Assembly (NCBI RefSeq): GCF_003289945.1
Contig: NZ_QMBP01000016.1
Location: 1 to 64,000 of the forward strand
Direction of reading: 5' to 3'
From: Mesorhizobium hawassense
GTDB taxonomy: Bacteria > Pseudomonadota > Alphaproteobacteria > Rhizobiales > Rhizobiaceae
Length of the DNA stretch: 64,000 bases
The notes beneath the pieces are model-generated. The model was not told where the DNA came from and made no database searches. It saw only the letters and a list, made by a program, of their open reading frames with translations. A program made the position numbers and the translations under genes. Below are positions 15,501 to 23,856 of the stretch, one piece after another (position 1 is the stretch's first letter; each line of letters starts with the position of its first letter).

Positions 15501-15521
15501 TCCGGGACGAACGACGAAGTA

Positions 15522-15549
15522 AAGGCCCGCCGATCGGCGGGCCTTTTTT
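15522..15549 (+). terminator. Rho-independent terminator after the repeat-rich DUF1236 gene
   Basis: AAGGCCCGCC-GATC-GGCGGGCCTT is a perfect 10-bp stem followed by TTTT. Confidence 0.9.
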
Positions 15550-15849
15550 CGTTGCGAAGACGATGGCAAGCGAAAACGACGCCGCCCCTGCCCGCGCCTG
15601 GCACGCGTCGCGCTCCATTAGGTGTTGCTAGAATGCAGGTTCGTCGGGAACGATTTGACGCAACTCCCGGTTCTCACACAGAAGTCCTGCATCCGTGGTC
15701 CCAACCGGGTCGGACGAAAGGGCGAACGAGGCCGCCGGCGGCCCGTTCATGCTTGCGGCGCCACAGGAAAAGGTGCATGGGTCATGGTGGGTAGAGATAT
15801 GGGCGAGATCGTTGACGACCGGACATGGTCGCGGCGCTCGGTTGGGCAA
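15550..15849. other. Leader region of the ExoX-like gene
   Basis: No separate gene is supported. The frame of the ExoX-like gene is open upstream (possible ATGs at 15784 and 15799), but family similarity begins only at 15850, and composition before that is not protein-like. Confidence 0.4.
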
Positions 15850-16146
15850 ATGTATTTTCCGCAGTTCCTTGTGGGAATGGTGGCTACGCTTCTGGTGATC
15901 CTGGGTTGGACATTCATGTCCACCGGATCGGCCTGGGAGGCATTGGGCTGGACAGTCCTTGCCGCCGTTCTTCTTCAGGCCGGTTATTTCGTGGCCGTGC
16001 TCTGGCTCGTCCAGCGCGAAGGCCACGCAGCCGACCAGGCCAAGCCGAGCGAGGGCGCCGCCTCGCCGGCCAAACTGCCAGGCCCGTTCGAGCGGGACGG
16101 CATCATCCAGGCGCTGCTGTCGCGCCTGTTTCCAAAGGTTCCCTGA
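15850..16146 (+). CDS. ExoX-type exopolysaccharide production repressor
   Basis: A 98-residue protein. The start MYFPQFLVGM, two membrane segments (LVILGWTFMSTGS and LLQAGYFVAVLWLV) and a charged cytoplasmic tail match small ExoX/PsiA-type inner-membrane proteins. In Rhizobium these repress exopolysaccharide synthesis after transcription, in balance with ExoY. The tail includes PGPFERDGIIQALLSRLFP. The start at 15850 is chosen by family similarity; upstream ATGs are possible and Shine-Dalgarno support is weak. No exo biosynthesis genes lie next to it. Confidence 0.7.
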   Translation: MYFPQFLVGMVATLLVILGWTFMSTGSAWEALGWTVLAAVLLQAGYFVAVLWLVQREGHAADQAKPSEGAASPAKLPGPFERDGIIQALLSRLFPKVP

Positions 16147-16160
16147 ACCCGAACGTGAGA

Positions 16161-16190
16161 AGCCAAGCGGCGCGTAACGCCGCTCGGCTT
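16161..16190. terminator. Bidirectional terminator between convergent genes
   Basis: AGCCAAGCGGCG and CGCCGCTCGGCTT form a long stem with one mismatch between the ExoX-like gene and the convergent gene at 16204. Confidence 0.7.
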
Positions 16191-16203
16191 TGAATGACCT
16201 GTT

Positions 16204-16611
16204 TCAGCGCGCGCTGGCCGACGCGACCGAGCGTGCCGACTGCGCGGACGAAAACACCTGGATAGCAAAGACCAGCACGCCCGCGGCGACGATCAGCGAG
16301 CCAACGCCGAGGAGCGGCTCGACGGCGTCCATTCCATAGGCATATTTCAGGTAAAGCGGCGGCAGCATCACCACCAGGCCAAGCGTGTAGAGGCCGTAGT
16401 GGATCATGGCCAGACGCTTCTCGGCCTTGGCCGGATTGAGCGCGTAATAGCCGCCGAAGATGGCGCTGGTGACCCAGCCCAGAAGGTTGAAATGCGCATG
16501 CGCCGGGAAGGCCCCGTGATCGCCCGAAATGCCCATCTTGATGCCGATGGCGATGCCCAGCAGGAAAAAGATGATGGCCGTTTTGAAGAAGAGTTCCGAT
16601 ACACGCGGCAT
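16204..16611 (-). CDS. Four-helix membrane protein, cytochrome-oxidase-subunit-I-like fragment
   Basis: A 135-residue protein starting at an ATG behind GGAGGA. It has about four membrane segments (TAIIFFLLGIAIGIKMG, GWVTSAIFGGYYAL, YGLYTLGLVVMLPPLYL, LIVAAGVLVFAIQVF). The sequence HGAFPAHAHFNLLGW resembles the histidine-bearing helix of heme-copper oxidase subunit I-like small proteins. It could bind heme through these histidines, but no redox partner is encoded here. This is a family-level resemblance only. Confidence 0.65.
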   Translation of the reverse strand: MPRVSELFFKTAIIFFLLGIAIGIKMGISGDHGAFPAHAHFNLLGWVTSAIFGGYYALNPAKAEKRLAMIHYGLYTLGLVVMLPPLYLKYAYGMDAVEPLLGVGSLIVAAGVLVFAIQVFSSAQSARSVASASAR

Positions 16612-16754
16612 TCTGCTTGTCCTCCCAATGCCTCTGTAAACCCGACTCCGCAAGTCTACATCCTGGAAGCCGCATTGGCCACGACGCACCCAAGTCGGTG
16701 CGGCCCTGGGGCGAAAGCCGCGAGGTGATCGGGGCGACAGGCACCGGGCTCGGC

Positions 16755-16833
16755 AAAAAAATGGCTCGCCTCTTTCGAAGCGAGCCAAGAAAGGGAGCCG
16801 GGCTTGAGGTCGGCCCCATCCAGGTTGCCACCT
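16755..16833 (-). ncRNA. mmgR: MmgR/suhB-type (alpha-r8) small RNA
   Basis: On the minus strand the segment begins GGTGGCAACCTGGATGGG, contains GACCTCAAGCCCGGCTCCC, and ends in a terminator hairpin GGCTCGC...GCGAGCC followed by seven T. Length (about 78 nt), the GGCAACC start and the GACCTCAAGCC core agree with my memory of the rhizobial MmgR (suhB, alpha-r8) sRNA, which limits polyhydroxybutyrate accumulation in Sinorhizobium. No minus-strand gene lies upstream that would need this terminator, which supports an independent transcript. The exact 5' end is estimated. Confidence 0.7.
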
Positions 16834-17140
16834 GAATATCGAATTTGGTTAACGTATCAGAGGCTGGGGTTTATTCCATAGCAATAGCGGATAGACCCGG
16901 TGGGGTCTTAGCGCATCGTCTCCTTTGGCCAGCGGATCATCCATTCCCCCGTGCACAAAGCGCGTCTTGCCATTGCCGAATAGGTCGGAGGAGGATGACT
17001 AACCTTGGTTGGAAACCTTCCGCAATTGTGGCCGTAACCATAGCTGTTCAAAGCCCGGCCTTGCGCCTTGCATGCGCGTGGCATTTGAGCAATGCTCTGG
17101 CCTGGGGGCGTGGTTTCCGTAATTTCGGAATCACAGTTAC
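16834..17140. other. Intergenic region between sRNA and J-domain gene
   Basis: No supported gene. The stretch next to 16840 (AATATCGAATTTGG) would hold the minus-strand sRNA promoter. The 60 bp before 17141 presumably contain the promoter of the J-domain gene, without a clear consensus. Confidence 0.4.
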
Positions 17141-17683
17141 ATGTTCATTGACTACTACGAAACTCTGGAAATTAGCCCGAAGGCCAATTCAGAAACGATC
17201 GAGCGGATTTTCCGCTACTTTGCGATGCGCTACCACCCCGACAATCGGGAAACCGGTAACGAAACGCGTTTCAGCGAGATCGTCGAAGCCCATAATACGC
17301 TCCGCGACCCGGTCAAACGGGCGCAGTACGATATCCTTTACCGCGAGCATCTGGGCCTTCGCCACGAACTTACCGAGGAAGCGCGCGACGCCCGCGGCCT
17401 GGCGAGGGATTCCGTCATCCAGGCCAATCTGCTGAACCTTCTCTATGTGCGGCGTCGGCGAGACGTCAACAGTCCGGGTATCGGCGACGAAGAGCTCGAA
17501 CGCCTGTCGGGGTGCCCGCGCGAGCACCTGGAATTTCACCTCTGGTACCTGAAGGCGAAGGGTTTCATCGGCAGGACCGAGAACGGGACGTTCGCCATCA
17601 CGGTGGAAGGCATCGATCACGCCGGGACCATGAGCAACAAGGATCGCCCCGACGCCACCCGCCTGCTCAATCACGCAGAGTAG
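17141..17683 (+). CDS. J-domain protein with unknown C-terminal domain
   Basis: A 180-residue protein. Residues 3-68 are a DnaJ-type J domain (YYETLEISPKANSETIERIF, MRYHPDNRETGN with the HPD triad, EAHNTLRDPVKRAQYD), which would stimulate an Hsp70 ATPase. The remainder (RGLARDSVIQANLLNLLYVR, EELERLSGCPREHLEFHLWY, LKAKGFIGRTENGTFAITVE) looks like a winged-helix domain, so it is not a canonical DnaJ, which would have zinc fingers. It may direct Hsp70 to a specific client. A strong hairpin follows. Confidence 0.8.
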   Translation: MFIDYYETLEISPKANSETIERIFRYFAMRYHPDNRETGNETRFSEIVEAHNTLRDPVKRAQYDILYREHLGLRHELTEEARDARGLARDSVIQANLLNLLYVRRRRDVNSPGIGDEELERLSGCPREHLEFHLWYLKAKGFIGRTENGTFAITVEGIDHAGTMSNKDRPDATRLLNHAE

Positions 17684-17711
17684 GCAGATTTGCTGGTGCT
17701 GCCCCATCAAA

Positions 17712-17746
17712 AGCCCGCCTACTGGCGCCTGAACCAGTGGCGGGCT
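17712..17746 (+). terminator. Hairpin after the J-domain gene
   Basis: AGCCCGCC-T-ACTGG and CCAGT-GGCGGGCT form a long stem 28 bp after the stop. No T tract follows, so it may act as a 3' stabilising hairpin. Confidence 0.55.
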
Positions 17747-17985
17747 CGATGAAGGAACAGCTACATCCCTGAGGAATCGACTGTCGTCTTCGCAACTCCC
17801 CATATCTCGGCTCGGGTCGCCGGGGGCGGCGGAGTCTAAGCCATGCACCATGGCGGGCAAGGACAGGGAGCGCAGGATTACATTGGCGTTGCGTATGATC
17901 GAATACAAGGCGACTGAGGTCGGAGTCGCAGGCGCATTGGCCCGGCTTTCCAGCATCTTCCGGACGATGATCCGGCCGCCTGAGT

Positions 17986-18279
17986 TCAGGATTCGCGGCG
18001 ACGACGGCGATCGTCGACGATACGCGCGAGCACGTCGGTGGGGTCGCGGTCGACCGGCAGCGCCAGCGTGTTCTCGATGTCGAAGGCGGTGACGCCGATA
18101 TCGCGACGCTCGCATTCGCTCATGCCGGCAAGGACGGCGAGATCCCTGCGGGCCTTCCAGAAGCGCGGCAGCCACAGCAAGGCCGAGGTTGCGGCGGCCA
18201 GCAGCCGGAAAGGCCGCGAGGGAGAAGTATGCGACCGGCGATCGGCTGCGAGGCCGATGAAAGGGACCAGCGTGGTCAT
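17986..18279 (-). CDS. DUF1127 family small protein
   Basis: A 97-residue protein. The C-terminal half (RRDLAVLAGMSECERRDIGV) carries the DUF1127 pattern of L-x-x-M-s-d-r-x-L-x-D-I-G-v. In alphaproteobacteria small DUF1127 proteins affect RNA turnover and phosphate metabolism; a role here is inferred only from the family. The N-terminal part is longer and more hydrophobic (FRLLAAATSALLWLPRFW) than in the smallest members. The 300 bp between it and the J-domain gene hold only the hairpin at 17712 and no gene I can support. Confidence 0.75.
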   Translation of the reverse strand: MTTLVPFIGLAADRRSHTSPSRPFRLLAAATSALLWLPRFWKARRDLAVLAGMSECERRDIGVTAFDIENTLALPVDRDPTDVLARIVDDRRRRRES

Positions 18280-18430
18280 GGTGTTGTCTCCATCCTCGGA
18301 ACTGTCCTTGAACGACAGCAAGGATGAGGGTAGGCGCGGCCTGGCCGGTGATCGTGAAGGCCCGGCGAAACTTCGGGGAAATTGCGACGAAATCGGCGGG
18401 CGGGCGCAGGGTTGTTGCCCGACGCGATAA

Positions 18431-19975
18431 TCACTCCGGCAGGCCGGCCTCGCGCAAGCCGGCGGCGATGCGCTCACTCGTGTCCGCTTCGAAGGGCGAC
18501 GCGTCGCAGATTCTGGCAATGGTGAGCCCCGGATAGACTTCCAGCAGCCTGAGGCAAGCGCGCCGTGCCTCGTCCTTGCGACCGGCATGAGACAGCGCAG
18601 TGACCAGTTGGCGCAGTCCCCACCAAGCGCCCGGCTGCCGGCTGACCCCGCGCTGGATCATGACCAACGCCTCCTCGTAGCGCGCGGCGACGAAATGGGC
18701 GGTGCCGATGCCGATCTCGGCCATGTAGCCCATCGGGTCGCGCGGGCTCAGCCGTTCGAAATGCTCGAACTTCTCGATCGCCGCCTCGGGCCGTTCGCGA
18801 TAGACGTCGAGCCAGGCGCTGCGCAGCCAGGCCCAGGCGGAATTCGGATCGAGCGTGCGCGCCCGCGCCAGATGCATGTCGGCGACATCGTAGTCGCGGG
18901 CAAAGGAATGCGCGGCGCCGAGCACCGCAAGCACCATCGGGTCGTCACCGGAGAGCGCCGCTCCTTTTTGCGCCAGGCGCAGGCCTTCCGTGCGGGCTGC
19001 CGACGGCGTCTCGGTCCAATTGTAGGCGGCGCGCTGCAGATGGCACCAGGCGAGCAGCGAAAGCGCCAGCGGATAATCCGGCTCGACCGCGATCGCACGA
19101 TCAAGCAGCGTGCCTGCCTCCTCGTTCTGCGCCCGCTCGAGCGACCAGGCGAGCGGAAAGGCGCGCAGCACGTAGTCGTAGGCGGCGAGGCTTTCCGGCC
19201 GCTTGCGTCGCGAACGCTCGATCTCGGCCGACAGGATGGAGGGCTGGATGGCGCCGACGACATTTTCCGCGAACCGGTCCTGCAGGTCGAACACGTCCGC
19301 CATGGTTCCATCATAGCGGTTGGCCCAGATGGTCTTGCCGGACGGCTGGTCGATCAGTTGCCCGGTTAGGCGGATGTGGTCGCCGGCCTTGCGCACGCTG
19401 CCGGTCAGCACATAGCGCACGCCGAGTTCGGCTCCGGCCCGTTTCAAGCCGTCGGCCTGCCCCTTGTAGGCGAAGCTCGAATTGCGGGCGATGACGAACA
19501 GCCAGCGCATGCGCGACAGCGCGGTGATGATCTCGTCGACCATGCCGTCGGCGAAATAGTCCTGCGCCGGGTCGCCGCTGAGATTCTCGAAGGGCAGCAC
19601 GGCGATCGAAGGCGCGTCGCCGGCGCCCTCACCCGCCCCGGCGGCAGCCGACACGTCGCGATCACCGATGCGACGAACACGATCCTCGTCGATCACATAG
19701 CCCCGCCGCAGCACGGTGCGGATCAGGCCGTCCGCATCCGCGCCGAGCGCCTTGCGGATATCCTTCATGCATTGGGTGAGCGAATCGTCGGAGACGGCGA
19801 TGTTGGGCCACACGGCCTCGACCAGTTCGTCCTTGCCGACGACGCGGCCGGCATTCTCCAAGAGATAGGTGAGCAGCGAGAGCGATTTGGCGCGCAGGTC
19901 GACGTCGTGCCCGCCCCTCTGCAGCCTGCCCTTGCGCAGATCGAGCCGGTGGCCTGAGAACTCGAACGTCGTCAT
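18431..19975 (-). CDS. Winged-helix transcription regulator with TPR C-terminus (CadC/adenylate-cyclase-like family)
   Basis: A 514-residue protein starting at MTTFEFSG. Residues 1-95 are an OmpR-type winged helix (RAKSLSLLTYLLENAGRVVG, VWPNIAVSDDSLTQCMKDIR, TVLRRGYV). Residues about 120-230 contain SIAVLPFENLSGDPAQDYFA and YVLTGSVRKAGDHIRL, as in TPR-containing regulators of the HilA/cyclase-associated group. Tetratricopeptide repeats follow (ALSLLAWCHL, VLAVLGAAHSFARDYDVADM). There is no membrane segment, so it is probably a cytoplasmic regulator. The target and signal are unknown. A 49-bp repeat lies upstream. Confidence 0.8.
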   Translation of the reverse strand: MTTFEFSGHRLDLRKGRLQRGGHDVDLRAKSLSLLTYLLENAGRVVGKDELVEAVWPNIAVSDDSLTQCMKDIRKALGADADGLIRTVLRRGYVIDEDRVRRIGDRDVSAAAGAGEGAGDAPSIAVLPFENLSGDPAQDYFADGMVDEIITALSRMRWLFVIARNSSFAYKGQADGLKRAGAELGVRYVLTGSVRKAGDHIRLTGQLIDQPSGKTIWANRYDGTMADVFDLQDRFAENVVGAIQPSILSAEIERSRRKRPESLAAYDYVLRAFPLAWSLERAQNEEAGTLLDRAIAVEPDYPLALSLLAWCHLQRAAYNWTETPSAARTEGLRLAQKGAALSGDDPMVLAVLGAAHSFARDYDVADMHLARARTLDPNSAWAWLRSAWLDVYRERPEAAIEKFEHFERLSPRDPMGYMAEIGIGTAHFVAARYEEALVMIQRGVSRQPGAWWGLRQLVTALSHAGRKDEARRACLRLLEVYPGLTIARICDASPFEADTSERIAAGLREAGLPE

Positions 19976-20070
19976 GTCGCCCCTCGAGGAGACAATACGG
20001 CCACGCCGGCCGCCAGAACGTTTCACCCGTTTCACGGAAACCGCGAACCGCTCTATCTTTTTGTTTTGAC

Positions 20071-20119
20071 GCAATTCCGGACGGAAAACCACTGCACACT
20101 TTTCCTGGAATTGCGCTAG
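20071..20119. repeat. 49-bp dispersed palindromic repeat, family C (copy 1)
   Basis: GCAATTCCGGACGGAAAACC through CCTGGAATTGCGCTAG. The ends GCAATTCC/GGAATTGC are inverted. The copy at 23786-23834 differs at only three positions. Confidence 0.85.
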
Positions 20120-20171
20120 TCGTCGATCAACATCCCTGCACGTTTGAAGACATCATGACCGACTCGCGATA

Positions 20172-20897
20172 TCAAGGCTTTCGCCCGCTGAAGATGGCGT
20201 GGCCGGCGAACAGCCAGGCGCAGTCGACCGCGGTGAACCCGGCTTCGGACAACCAGGCAAGCTGTTCGGCCAGCGAGGACGGCTTGTCGATCGGCTCGCC
20301 GTCTGGATTGCGGAAATAGTTCCAGCCGAGGCGGTTGAACTCGGCGAAGGCCGCCAGGTCGCCGTCGATGGCGAGCGCGCGCGAACGCACCGCCTCGTCC
20401 CACTGCCTTGCGGCGATGGCGAGGCCCGCCGCGCTCGGCGGCCGCACGATGTCGGCCACCACAAGAACGCCGCCGGAGCGGAGCGCCGCTGCCAGGTCGG
20501 CGAAAAGCGTCTGTTTCTGCAGGCCGTCGAGGTGATGGATGGCGAGCGATGAGACGATCGCGTGCGGCGGCTCGGAAAAACGCCGCCAGTCGCGATCGGC
20601 CAGTTCGAACGTGCCCGTGGCCAGCCGGCCGGCATGATCGCGGCAGGTCGCCCGCGTCTGCTCGAGCATCGGCTCCGAACCGTCGAGCGCCAGCACCCGG
20701 CAGTCCGCGAACCGCTCCAGCAGCGCGCGGCTGAGCAGCCCCTCGCCGGGGCAAAGCTCGACCAGCAGGCCGCCGGGTGCCGCCGGGATCAGGTCGGCGA
20801 TCATGTCGATCTGGCGTTCGCGCTCGGGCACGAAGTAACGACCGTAATCGAGAAAGCTGCGGGAATTGTTGTCGCTCCAGTGCTGCTCGCCCTGCAT
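20172..20897 (-). CDS. Class I SAM-dependent methyltransferase
   Basis: A 241-residue protein with the methyltransferase fold: motif I LLVELCPGEGLLSRALLE (about residues 43-60), an acidic residue in VLALDGSEPM, IVSSLAIHHLDG and GGVLVVADIVRPP. It transfers methyl groups from S-adenosylmethionine; the substrate cannot be read from the sequence. ATG is preceded by AAGGAGCGG. Single gene between repeats, transcribed toward the 49-bp repeat. Confidence 0.85.
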   Translation of the reverse strand: MQGEQHWSDNNSRSFLDYGRYFVPERERQIDMIADLIPAAPGGLLVELCPGEGLLSRALLERFADCRVLALDGSEPMLEQTRATCRDHAGRLATGTFELADRDWRRFSEPPHAIVSSLAIHHLDGLQKQTLFADLAAALRSGGVLVVADIVRPPSAAGLAIAARQWDEAVRSRALAIDGDLAAFAEFNRLGWNYFRNPDGEPIDKPSSLAEQLAWLSEAGFTAVDCAWLFAGHAIFSGRKP

Positions 20898-21161
20898 GAA
20901 TGCCGCTCCTTCTTTTCGGCCATGCTGCCTGAAGCCTTGCCCGCCGCCATGATGCCCGGCTGAAATTCGGCTGAAATCGGCGTGAGGCGATCGAGGCGGG
21001 ATTGGCCTGACCGATGTGAGTGCTGGCGGAACAGCGCCCCTCCGCCCTGCCGGGCATCTCCCCCACGAGTGCGAGATCAGCCGTCGTGCCGGCTTTCGCC
21101 AATTTTCAACGCCGAAAAGGAAGCGGCGGCGGTGAAGCTGCCACTTCTCCTGCCGACCAAA
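20898..21161. other. Intergenic region with family A repeat
   Basis: No gene. It contains the inverted tail ACAGCGCCCCTCCGCCCTGC and the palindrome at 21056-21077, then the T-rich terminator of the following minus-strand gene. Confidence 0.5.
21056..21077. repeat. Family A repeat (copy 6)
   Basis: ATCTCCCCCACGAGTGCGAG followed by AT, preceded by the inverted tail CCCTGCCGGGC. One mismatch in the stem. Confidence 0.7.
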
Positions 21162-21193
21162 AGAAAAAAGCCGCCGGGCGAGGCCAGGCGGCT
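21162..21193 (-). terminator. Rho-independent terminator of the Gly-rich protein gene
   Basis: On the minus strand AGCCGCC...GGCGGCT is followed by TTTTTTCTTTT. Confidence 0.85.
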
Positions 21194-21232
21194 TGGCAGT
21201 TTCACCCTCTGACAGGTTGCCGCGTTCGCGCC

Positions 21233-22042
21233 TTATGGCGTCGCCGCGGCGGCTGCCTGGTCGATCTTGTCGGCCAGCACGCCCTTGGCCCAGTCCGTCA
21301 CCTCCTGGTCGACCGGCTTGTTGGCCATGTCCTGCAAGGCGGTGTCCAGCGTCGCGTCGTCCGGGGCGGGCGTATTGGTAACCTCGGTCTGGGCATCGGT
21401 GATTGCCTGGTTGTCGGCGGTGATTGCCGTGTTCTGGGCGTCGATCTGCGCCTGAACATCGGCTTTTTGCGCATCGAGAGCCGCCTGCTGTTCGGGCGTG
21501 AAACCGGTCGTGTCAGTCGCATTGAGGTCGGCGAGCTGCTGAGTAAGGGCGTCGAGCTTGCTCTGGTCGGCCGTCAGTTGGGCATTTGCCGCGTCGAGCT
21601 TGGCCTGCGCGTTCTTGGCCGCCGCGGCCTGCGTCACGTAAGCCTGGACGCCGGCGAACTTCTTGCTCTTGGAATTCATATAGGCGTTGATGTTGCGCTG
21701 CAGCGAATTCAGCCGGCCGAGCTTGGCGTGGAGGTTCTTATCCTTCGGCGCCGCGGATGTGGTCGTGTCATCGGTCGTCGTGTCGTCGGTCGTAGTGTCT
21801 TCGGACGCGCTGTCGTCAGTGCTCTTGTTGTGGCCCGCGGCGGAAGCCGACTTGCCATGCGAGGCGCCGCTCTTGCCATTGCCACCAGCATTGCCGCCGC
21901 CGTTTCCGTTGCCGCCATTGCCGTTGCCGCCGCCATGGCTTCCGCCATTGCCGCCGCCATTACCGCCGGCGCCGGCAAGCGCGGGGGCCGCCGCGAGCGC
22001 CAGGATAGCGAGGGATGCCAGAAGTGTTTTGCGCATTGTCAT
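21233..22042 (-). CDS. Secreted Gly/Asn-rich protein with coiled coil
   Basis: A 269-residue protein (start MTMRKTLL, behind CGGAGAAG). It has a signal peptide (LLASLAILALAAAPALA), then a GGNGG/GGSHGG low-complexity region, a DDTTTDDTTTDDTTT acidic tract and a long helical part (DAANAQLTADQSKLDALTQQ, ADVQAQIDAQNTAITADNQA) that should form a coiled coil. No enzyme motif is present. It is probably an exported structural or adhesive protein; this is inferred from composition. A strong terminator closes the gene. Confidence 0.7.
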   Translation of the reverse strand: MTMRKTLLASLAILALAAAPALAGAGGNGGGNGGSHGGGNGNGGNGNGGGNAGGNGKSGASHGKSASAAGHNKSTDDSASEDTTTDDTTTDDTTTSAAPKDKNLHAKLGRLNSLQRNINAYMNSKSKKFAGVQAYVTQAAAAKNAQAKLDAANAQLTADQSKLDALTQQLADLNATDTTGFTPEQQAALDAQKADVQAQIDAQNTAITADNQAITDAQTEVTNTPAPDDATLDTALQDMANKPVDQEVTDWAKGVLADKIDQAAAAATP

Positions 22043-22378
22043 TGTGCTTCTCCGCATAGGAATCGTCTGCAGGCCCAACCGCTAGGCAGCCTCTTATGAG
22101 AATTTCCTAATGGCTTTGGATAAACTTTAAGCAATTGCGGTTGCGAAATGAGAGGAGGCCTCGCATCACATGAAGATCACCGCCGAATACTCTGGTAACG
22201 CATTGAAATTCAATAGAAATACAAAAGGCTGAACTGCCTTGGGCCGTTTGAAACAAAGAGGGCCCTTATCCTGCCGGACCATGGTCTGAAAGGTGACCAT
22301 GGGAAAGCGCGCCGACCAGCAATGTCGACGCCACCCGCCAGGAGGACTCGGCAGGCAAAAAAGCGCGTTTGGGCTGGT
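22043..22378. other. Intergenic region, no supported gene
   Basis: An AT-richer stretch follows 22043. A 20-codon ATG frame at about 22170 has GAGGAGG upstream but at a poor distance; I do not call it. CCTGCCGGACCATGG near 22270 recalls the repeat tail. Confidence 0.4.
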
Positions 22379-22684
22379 TCAAGCGGAAGGAACCGCCGGA
22401 TCCGTATCGCCCGCGTCCTGATCCGCCGGCGCCGCGCCATCCGCCGCCTGTCCATCGCCTGAATCGCCGGACGAAAGCACCGTCAGGTCCATGCGGGCAA
22501 TCCGGGACGCCGCTTTTCCCTGTGCGTTCGGCTCGCCGTCGCCAGTCTCCAGGACCGAGGCTTTCGCAAGATGGCCGATGCTGTCGGCGCTTTTGCCCGG
22601 AAAGGTATCCGACGGCGCCTGGGGCTTGCTCGCATGATGATGCACCGCGCCAGCGCCGTGCTGGCTTCCAACGGGAGAGGTCAT
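22379..22684 (-). CDS. Small acidic hypothetical protein
   Basis: A 101-residue protein with a good Shine-Dalgarno (CAGGAGCACAGCC) before the ATG. It is hydrophilic; the N-terminus is His/Ser-rich, the C-terminus Asp/Ala-rich (AADGAAPADQDAGDTDP). The only ordered-looking segment is ADSIGHLAKASVLETGDGEP. No family is recognised; the ribosome site is the main evidence. Confidence 0.45.
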   Translation of the reverse strand: MTSPVGSQHGAGAVHHHASKPQAPSDTFPGKSADSIGHLAKASVLETGDGEPNAQGKAASRIARMDLTVLSSGDSGDGQAADGAAPADQDAGDTDPAVPSA

Positions 22685-22916
22685 GGCTGTGCTCCTGATG
22701 TGGATGACAGCAGGTCCCTAGCATTCCTGGCTGGCGCCAGCCTTGCGACTTTAGAGGTCTCTAAGATAATGGACTGCGCCGGGCGAGAACCAAAGCGGGC
22801 GCAAGGAACGTTTCCGCCGGGCGCCGTCAGCCTGCTGCTGACAGGCCCAAACGATCACACCCGCCGCCGAAGGACGACGGGCACTCTCGAGATGGAATAC
22901 CGCCAAGTCCGGTCGG

Positions 22917-23162
22917 TTATAGCAACCAGTCGGTTATGAAACCGGGAAGATGCGCGGCGTGCTGGTCGATCGCGCTGGTCGCACCGTCCGGCAGAACGAC
23001 ATCCGCATGCGGCGCGAAATGGTCGCCGGCCGTTGGATGATCCGGGGCCGCGGCCGTGAGGGCGGCATCGAAACCGGTCGGCGGCAGGTGCCCCTTTGCT
23101 TGATCTGGCAGCGTGTCGAGCACGTCGACAGGTATAGGGAATGAGGCTGGTTTACCCGACAT
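22917..23162 (-). CDS. Small hypothetical protein
   Basis: An 81-residue protein with ATG behind GGAGGAG (spacing 5). It has a segment FPIPVDVLDTLPDQAKGHLP and His-rich parts (DHPTAGDHFAPHADVVLPDG), without signal peptide. The neighbour at 22379 has a similar composition and strand, so the two may have a related origin. Function unknown. Confidence 0.55.
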   Translation of the reverse strand: MSGKPASFPIPVDVLDTLPDQAKGHLPPTGFDAALTAAAPDHPTAGDHFAPHADVVLPDGATSAIDQHAAHLPGFITDWLL

Positions 23163-23358
23163 TGAACTCCTCCGCTCGACCCCCGATCCAGATTAGAGTT
23201 AACTGATATTGCCCAGCAAGCCGGCCATTGGTCGGTGGACTTTGCGCGTTTCGCCCTACCAGCCGCAGGTGCCAATGGCCGATCTTCGGGAGTAGGCCGC
23301 TTCAAATCGCGAGAGCCCGCCGCCACAGCGACAAGCTTCAAATGCCGCGCGCGGCCTT

Positions 23359-23856
23359 CTAGCCGCTGATCATCGGCACGGTCACCGAGGTCGAATAGCT
23401 GATCGGGTAATTGCTGAAATAGGGAAAGCTGATGACGAAGGCATAGCTGGCATTGACATGCGCCATGGCGAAGCCCCCGCTCGCCGGATCGGTGGTGACG
23501 GTGACGTTGACATTCTGCAGGCCAAGCGCCTGCAGCTTCTGCGTCGCGATCGCCTGGATGTCGGCCTGGGTCAGCGTGTTGTTGAGCTGCAAGGAACGCG
23601 CCGAGGCCTCGAGCGCGTAGCGCACGCTGGAAATGCTGTTCATCGACCAGCCGAAGGCGAAGATGGCGAACAGCAGCATGACGAGGAAAGGCACGATCAG
23701 CGCGAATTCGAGCCCGGAGCCGCCCTCGATATTACCGGCGAATGCCCAAAGCTTTTGCCTATGTGGAATTGCTCTCTTGCTTGCCGCAATTCCGGACGGA
23801 AAACCGCTGCCCACTTTTCCTGGAATTGCTCTAGCGGACACGGACCACCTGCACAT
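23359..23856 (-). CDS. TadE-like pilus assembly protein, 5' end altered by a repeat
   Basis: The core is TadE-like: GGSGLEFALIVPFLVMLLFA (membrane segment with the conserved E after the G-x-x motif), then YALEASARSLQLNNTLTQAD and a beta-rich C-terminus. TadE proteins are pseudopilin-like partners of Flp/Tad systems. The first 40 codons of the open frame are formed by the 49-bp repeat at 23786-23834 and flanking DNA, and no good start codon lies between the repeat and the core. The original start was probably lost or a non-ATG start is used. Last gene of a three-gene run. Confidence 0.65.
   Translation of the reverse strand: MCRWSVSARAIPGKVGSGFPSGIAASKRAIPHRQKLWAFAGNIEGGSGLEFALIVPFLVMLLFAIFAFGWSMNSISSVRYALEASARSLQLNNTLTQADIQAIATQKLQALGLQNVNVTVTTDPASGGFAMAHVNASYAFVISFPYFSNYPISYSTSVTVPMISG
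23786..23834. repeat. 49-bp dispersed palindromic repeat, family C (copy 2)
   Basis: Same element as 20071-20119 with three differences. It provides the stop codon (TAG at the end) of the upstream TadE-like gene and the first codons of the downstream frame. A second partial end, TGGAATTGCTCT, lies at 23763-23774. Confidence 0.85.

Noticed and set aside
14055..15569. A 504-codon minus-strand frame running through the repeat-rich DUF1236 gene
   Set aside because: Only its last 99 codons (from 14354) encode a DUF1236 protein. The upstream part is the antisense of the repeats and reads as LGLHL-type low complexity.
22170..22232. A 20-codon plus-strand frame behind GAGGAGG
   Set aside because: The ribosome site is too far from the ATG and nothing else supports translation.
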